Part shown: positions 60,401 through 64,000 of the stretch, piece by piece | Position numbering within the stretch: the stretch's first letter is position 1 | How the letters are laid out: each line of letters starts with the position of its first letter | Assembly: GCA_046297495.1 (NCBI GenBank) | Contig: JBKBIP010000005.1 | Span: 62,001-126,000 of the forward strand | Source of the DNA: JBKBIP01 sp046297495 | GTDB taxonomy: Bacteria; Planctomycetota; Planctomycetia; Gemmatales; Gemmataceae | DNA length: 64,000 bases | Reading direction: 5' to 3' | Made by a program: the position numbers and the translations under genes | Notes under the pieces: generated by a model | Databases searched by the model: none | Told to the model about the DNA's origin: nothing | Seen by the model: the letters and a program-made list of their open reading frames with translations, nothing else

Positions 60401-61330
60401 ATGTCAAACCCCAGCCCCCATTCCCACCCGCTCGCCACTGGCTCGCCCGCTCAACCGTCGGCTGCCGATGCGCAATCGTGGACAATCGGCGGCCTGTTGG
60501 ATTGGACGGCGAACTTTCTCGCCAAGAAGGGGGTGGAGTTTCCACGGTTGGATACCGAGGTGTTGCTGGCGGAAGCGTTACACTGTAAACGTCTGGAACT
60601 GTACACGCGCTACGGCGAGGAAGCCAGTGACGCGGCACGGACGCGCTTTCGGGAGTTGATCCGGCAGCGACTCGAAGGCTGTCCGGTGGCCTACCTGGTC
60701 GGTCGCAAGGAGTTTTTCTCGCTGGAGTTGGAGGTCAATCGTCACGTTCTGATTCCCCGGCCGGAAAGCGAGTTCGTGGTGATGGAATGTCTGCGGCTGG
60801 CCAAGGGGATGACCGCGCCGCGTGTGTTGGACATCGGCACGGGGTCGGGCAACCTCGCTGTGACGATCGCCCATCAGGTGCCGGACGCTCAGGTGACAGC
60901 GGTGGATCTCAGCCCCGACGCCCTGGCGGTGGCCCGCCGCAACGCCGCCAAGCATCAGGTCGCGGAGCGCATCCGCTTTTTGCAAGGGGACCTGTTTCAG
61001 CCTATCTCCGCTGACGAGACCTTCGATTTTATCCTGAGCAATCCCCCTTACATCGCGCATGAGGATTTGGACCAGCTGCCCGTTGGCGTCCGGTATTATG
61101 AGCCGGAATTGGCCCTGGATGGCGGCCCCGGCGGTTATGTGCTGTTGGAGCGAATTATCGCGGCGGCAGGCAACCATCTGGTTTCTGGCGGCTATCTGAT
61201 TTTCGAGATCGGCGCGCCGCAGGAAGCCGAAGTCCGCCGCCGGCTCGCCGCGCGCGGCGGGTATGAGCTACAGCCGACGATTCACGATTATTCCGGCCAT
61301 CCGCGTGTGGTGGTGGGGAGATTCGCATAG
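60401..61330 (+). CDS. prmC: Release factor glutamine methyltransferase PrmC (HemK)
   Basis: The 309-aa enzyme has an N-terminal helical domain (about 30-105), the SAM-binding VLDIGTGSGNLAVTIA, the substrate loop and catalytic NPPY in FILSNPPYIAHEDLDQLP, and a C-terminal IGAPQEAEVRRRL. It methylates the Gln of GGQ in RF1 and RF2. Its position 366 bp after prfA, with the small gene 60081 in between, supports the assignment. The ribosome site is weak and the start could be slightly internal. Confidence 0.95.
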   Translation: MSNPSPHSHPLATGSPAQPSAADAQSWTIGGLLDWTANFLAKKGVEFPRLDTEVLLAEALHCKRLELYTRYGEEASDAARTRFRELIRQRLEGCPVAYLVGRKEFFSLELEVNRHVLIPRPESEFVVMECLRLAKGMTAPRVLDIGTGSGNLAVTIAHQVPDAQVTAVDLSPDALAVARRNAAKHQVAERIRFLQGDLFQPISADETFDFILSNPPYIAHEDLDQLPVGVRYYEPELALDGGPGGYVLLERIIAAAGNHLVSGGYLIFEIGAPQEAEVRRRLAARGGYELQPTIHDYSGHPRVVVGRFA

Positions 61331-61383
61331 GACGAACAACCGTCAGATTCAGCGGACAGCTTGATTTTAGCGCGGGAGATGTC

Positions 61384-61926
61384 ATGGCATCGACAAACTT
61401 CAAGCACCTGACCGACTTCTTAATCGCGCAAGGCATCGACAAGATTGGCCACACCCAGAAAACCTACTTGGCCCACCTCATCGGCGTCTATCGTGATCTC
61501 GAAAGTTGGGGGTGCGCGGCAGAGTTGTGTCAGGCTGGCATGTTTCATTCCATTTACGGCACCGAGCGTTTCCAGGGCTTCAAGCTGCCGCTGACGCAAC
61601 GGGACGAAGTCCGGCAGCTCATCGGCGACCGCGCTGAATGGTTGGCCTACCTGAATTGCGCGATCGATCGGACCATTTTCGACCATACCGTGCCGCAACA
61701 GCAGGAGCCGTATGTCATCCGGGATCGGATCACGGGAGCAGACGTGACTTTATCCGAGAACGATTTCAACGACCTGTGCCGGATTCATTTGTGCGATTGG
61801 CTGGAACAGGTGCCGCGTTCGCGAGAGTGGGACTATCGCCGCGCCGCCTATCGGCACATGGCGGCTCGCTTGGGGGGAGCGGCTTTGGAAGCCTACGAGC
61901 GCGTCTTTGCCGCCGCCCTGTCATAA
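61384..61926 (+). CDS. DUF6817-like protein (HD-type look)
   Basis: The 180-aa protein starts at an ATG with GGGAGA upstream, 53 bp after prmC. It carries HTQKTYLAHLIGVYRDLESW and LCQAGMFHSIYGTE, a His-containing pattern typical of DUF6817-type proteins, which are thought to be HD-like hydrolases. A second His-rich part (CRIHLCDWLEQV) follows. The function is unknown. It is complete and soluble, and converges on the zinc-ribbon paralogue ending at 61942. Confidence 0.6.
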   Translation: MASTNFKHLTDFLIAQGIDKIGHTQKTYLAHLIGVYRDLESWGCAAELCQAGMFHSIYGTERFQGFKLPLTQRDEVRQLIGDRAEWLAYLNCAIDRTIFDHTVPQQQEPYVIRDRITGADVTLSENDFNDLCRIHLCDWLEQVPRSREWDYRRAAYRHMAARLGGAALEAYERVFAAALS

Positions 61927-61941
61927 ATCGCGGCCTCTTTC

Positions 61942-62493
61942 TCAAGGCAGCGCCGAAATCCAGACAATAAAACCAACATACGCTCCGCATCCCAGCAACA
62001 TGAGGCTGTCCAAGATGGTCCCCACGATGCCACACACATAGCCGGCGCGGGTGGAACCTTGGCCTTGGGGGTCCATCACCCCAGCGGCCATTTTCTTCAG
62101 GTCCCCATGTCCCATGATCCAGGCGCTAAGGCCGAGCGGCGCCCCCAGCGGCGCCAGCAATCCAAACGAAAATAGAGTCAAACTGATGATTCCGAGGATG
62201 AGTATCAACGTCCCCCGGTGCGGCTCGCAATCGCGGCGTACTTGCCAGGCGCTGTCAGCTTGCCAAGGGGGCAGCGCCGCCACCTCGATGCGTGGACGCG
62301 TCGGCACGGCAGCCGGTTGTGGCTCGGAACTCACCGATGTCACGAAGTCAGTGGTGGCGGTAGGGGGCCGCTCAGGGGCTGGTTGGGCATGAAACCACGC
62401 GGCGCACCACGGACATTGGACTTCCTGGCCCCGTAATTCATCGGGAAGGCTAACCAGTCGCTGACACGACGGACAGGAAATAGTAGTTGACAT
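61942..62493 (-). CDS. Zinc-ribbon plus DUF4190-type membrane protein, paralogue 1
   Basis: The 183-aa protein has an N-terminal zinc ribbon (ISCPSCQRLVSLP; VQCPWCAAWF), a linker, and two or three membrane segments (LILILGIISLTLFSFGLLA; LGLSAWIMGHGDLKKM; GYVCGIVGTILDSLMLL) typical of DUF4190 proteins. It shares order and motifs with the next two genes, which are tandem paralogues reading the same way. A membrane-associated sensor or scaffold role is only inference. Confidence 0.82.
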   Translation of the reverse strand: MSTTISCPSCQRLVSLPDELRGQEVQCPWCAAWFHAQPAPERPPTATTDFVTSVSSEPQPAAVPTRPRIEVAALPPWQADSAWQVRRDCEPHRGTLILILGIISLTLFSFGLLAPLGAPLGLSAWIMGHGDLKKMAAGVMDPQGQGSTRAGYVCGIVGTILDSLMLLGCGAYVGFIVWISALP

Positions 62494-62504
62494 GGCGAAA
62501 ACAT

Positions 62505-63284
62505 TTAATTGGTGTCAAGTAGCCCAGCCGCCAACGTCCCCCTTATCCAAGGAGTGGTAGGAGACCACGGCAACATCTTTTTGAAACCGGGCGGCGTCGA
62601 GGTGATGGTAGGAGGCGGAGCGGAGGCGGCGGTGGCGACCACAACGACAAAGAATATAATCATGGCGACGGCCGCCAGCAACACCAGCGCGTTCAAGATC
62701 GTGCCGACGATGCCGCATATCCAACCCGCTTGGGTGTTCCCCTCGCCGCGCGGGTCGCGCGTGCCGGCGCGAATATCTCGGAGGTCACGCTGCCCCATCA
62801 CCCAGGCGGCGATCCCCAAGCCGATGCCAGCCAGGGAAAAAACCGCTCCCAAGCCATAGCAGCACGCGGTGGATATGCCGATGACACCAGCTACGATGCT
62901 GATGACGCCCAAAACCAGAATCGTCCCACCCCGTTCTGGCTCGCAATCGCGGCGCACAGGCGGAACGGGCGGGCGTTCCCACGGGCGGTCTGCCAAGGCC
63001 GCCGGCTCATCCTCCAACGCCTGGCCGCACAATTGACAGCGGCGGTCGTCCCGATGATTGCGCGTGCCGCAGTGGGGACACGGGTTCCAATCTGACTGCG
63101 GTGGGCGCGTCGGCGACGGCTTGGTTTCCACCGGAGCTGTCCAAGCGGGGGGGGCCGATGTCTCCGATCCTGTCGGAGCAGTGAATATCGTCTGACAGCG
63201 GATGCACTGGACGCGCTGGCCAAGCAAGTCATCGGGAACTTGCAAGGGACGATCACATGTCGGACAATTGACGATGCTGGCCAT
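62505..63284 (-). CDS. Zinc-ribbon plus DUF4190-type membrane protein, paralogue 2
   Basis: This is the longest of the three paralogues (259 aa). It has the N-terminal zinc ribbon (VNCPTCDRPLQVP, VQCIRC), then a second, different zinc ribbon (CPHCGTRNHRDDRRCQLCG), a linker, and the DUF4190-type membrane part (ILVLGVISIVAGVIGIS; LGIAAWVMGQRDLRDI; GWICGIVGTILNALVLL). The C-terminal tail extends into a Pro/Thr-rich stretch. It is separated from paralogue 1 by 11 bp. Confidence 0.82.
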   Translation of the reverse strand: MASIVNCPTCDRPLQVPDDLLGQRVQCIRCQTIFTAPTGSETSAPPAWTAPVETKPSPTRPPQSDWNPCPHCGTRNHRDDRRCQLCGQALEDEPAALADRPWERPPVPPVRRDCEPERGGTILVLGVISIVAGVIGISTACCYGLGAVFSLAGIGLGIAAWVMGQRDLRDIRAGTRDPRGEGNTQAGWICGIVGTILNALVLLAAVAMIIFFVVVVATAASAPPPTITSTPPGFKKMLPWSPTTPWIRGTLAAGLLDTN

Positions 63285-63393
63285 GCCATTTCCAATGGTG
63301 AGAAGGAAGGGATGCTTTGCAAATTATCCGAAACGGTAATTGCTGGTTGACCTCCCCGCCTTGATAAGAGGGTAGAGGTTTTCGGCTAGTTTC

Positions 63394-63927
63394 TTAGCCG
63401 ACACTCGCCGCCGCGCCTACCGTAACGAAGAACAACAGTCCGCCGCAACAGAGAACCACCACGGTGACAATCATCAAAATCGTGGAGATCATGCCGCAAA
63501 TGCGCCCCGCCTGCACCGAGCCTTCGGCCGCTGGATTCATGCGGCCGGCGCGAATCTCGTTCAAATCGTTATTGCCCATGATCCAGGCGGCGATACCAAT
63601 AGGCCATATTCCTGTCACTAAACTGACGATGCCTAGCACCAGGATCAACGTGCCGCGGTCCTCCACCGGATAACGCCGGGGCTTGGCATATGCCCCCATC
63701 GCTTCCTGCTCGCGCCCGGGTGGCGGGGCTGCCTCTGGATACGACTCCATCGCTTCCCGCTCGCGCCCAGGTGGCGGGGCCGCCTCTGGTTCGGGCGGCA
63801 GCGGCGTGTCGGGAAGCGTGGCGGTGAAGGTAGCGCCACACGATGGGCACTTCACTGCCTGGCCGATCAGCGTGGCGGGCACCCTGAGCTTGCGTTCGCA
63901 CTGGGGACATAAGATGATGTCAGACAT
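63394..63927 (-). CDS. Zinc-ribbon plus DUF4190-type membrane protein, paralogue 3
   Basis: The 177-aa protein is read from ATG 63927 (an upstream in-frame ATG at 63942 adds five residues). It has the zinc ribbon (ILCPQCERKLRVP; VKCPSCGATF), a Pro/Glu-rich repeat (two near-identical units with AAPPGREREAMESYPE and AAPPGREQEAMGAYAK) and the membrane part (LILVLGIVSLVTGIWPIGI; GRICGMISTILMIVTVVVL). It is the first gene of the tandem set in the direction of transcription. Confidence 0.82.
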   Translation of the reverse strand: MSDIILCPQCERKLRVPATLIGQAVKCPSCGATFTATLPDTPLPPEPEAAPPPGREREAMESYPEAAPPPGREQEAMGAYAKPRRYPVEDRGTLILVLGIVSLVTGIWPIGIAAWIMGNNDLNEIRAGRMNPAAEGSVQAGRICGMISTILMIVTVVVLCCGGLLFFVTVGAAASVG

Positions 63928-64000
63928 AGGGTCTCGATTCACTTGGGTTTACTCGCCCGCGGCGCGCGCATCAAACGCGGATTACTTCCCTTCCTTGGCC

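Noticed and set aside
1..64000. tRNA or rRNA genes
   Set aside because: I looked for T-arm type GTTCGA words with flanking complementarity and rRNA-like conserved blocks and found none convincing; the GTTCGA hits lie inside coding sequences.

Overview
The window looks like chromosomal DNA of a planctomycete, probably a GC-rich member of the Gemmata/Pirellula relatives. The evidence is the gene content: a Big2/DUF1549/DUF1553 protein, a very cysteine-rich protein with PYTVCK (YTV-type) repeats, the verrucomicrobial/planctomycete small basic protein (TIGR04137-like), a twin-arginine Gfo/Idh/MocA oxidoreductase, PQQ and WD40 beta-propeller proteins, a SUMF1-like fusion, a caspase-like protein, MJ0042-type zinc-ribbon proteins and a very long signal peptidase I. 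The genus is an inference. I see no rRNA, tRNA, CRISPR array, phage or transposase gene. A 96-base run of N lies inside one permease gene.

Layout. 0-10 kb: zinc-ribbon/coiled-coil protein cut by the left edge, lipoprotein, DUF1549/DUF1553 protein, short-chain dehydrogenase, TPR protein, several unknowns and an FHA protein. 10-18 kb: YTV cysteine-rich protein with a terminator, histone-deacetylase-family enzyme, a fragment resembling an RND transporter, an orphan DNA methyltransferase preceded by a 31-bp tandem duplication, a P2A-type cation ATPase and a LarA-family protein. 18-26 kb: small basic protein, a BlaI/M56 (BlaR1-like) pair with a visible double operator, a UPF0316-like membrane protein, HtrA and an oxidoreductase. 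26-30.6 kb: metal ABC transporter operon (binding lipoprotein, ATPase, two permeases), where both permeases carry C-terminal DtxR-like regions. 30.6-34 kb: membrane-anchored caspase-like protein and a RecA-like AAA ATPase.

34-42.5 kb: lepA and lepB, then a run with the order ybgC, tolQ-like, tolR-like, as in the Tol operon. Here it continues into a second membrane protein and a membrane-anchored GTPase instead of TolA/TolB/Pal. This is my best candidate for an undescribed system. 42.6-53.7 kb: SUMF1-PQQ fusion, Uma2 nuclease-like protein, ClpS, PQQ lipoprotein, PIG-L deacetylase, a 21-repeat WD40 protein and a receiver/SpoIIE phosphatase. 53.6-58 kb: tripartite efflux operon (TolC-like, HlyD-like, MFS). 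58.6-61.4 kb: translation genes rpmE, prfA, an antitoxin-like small gene and prmC; PrmC methylates the GGQ glutamine of release factors. The right end holds three paralogous zinc-ribbon/membrane proteins in tandem.

Non-coding structure is unusually rich. There are (a) four complete copies and one half copy of a palindrome built on GGGGACGCGACTCG, (b) five hairpins related to GATTCATCGTTTCGCG, and (c) a roughly 75-bp promoter/leader block shared between the AAA ATPase gene and the region upstream of rpmE, with its 31-bp core also in the Uma2-clpS gap. Starts were re-chosen for many genes from Shine-Dalgarno position, signal peptides and family N-termini, so several coordinates are shorter than the longest open frame.
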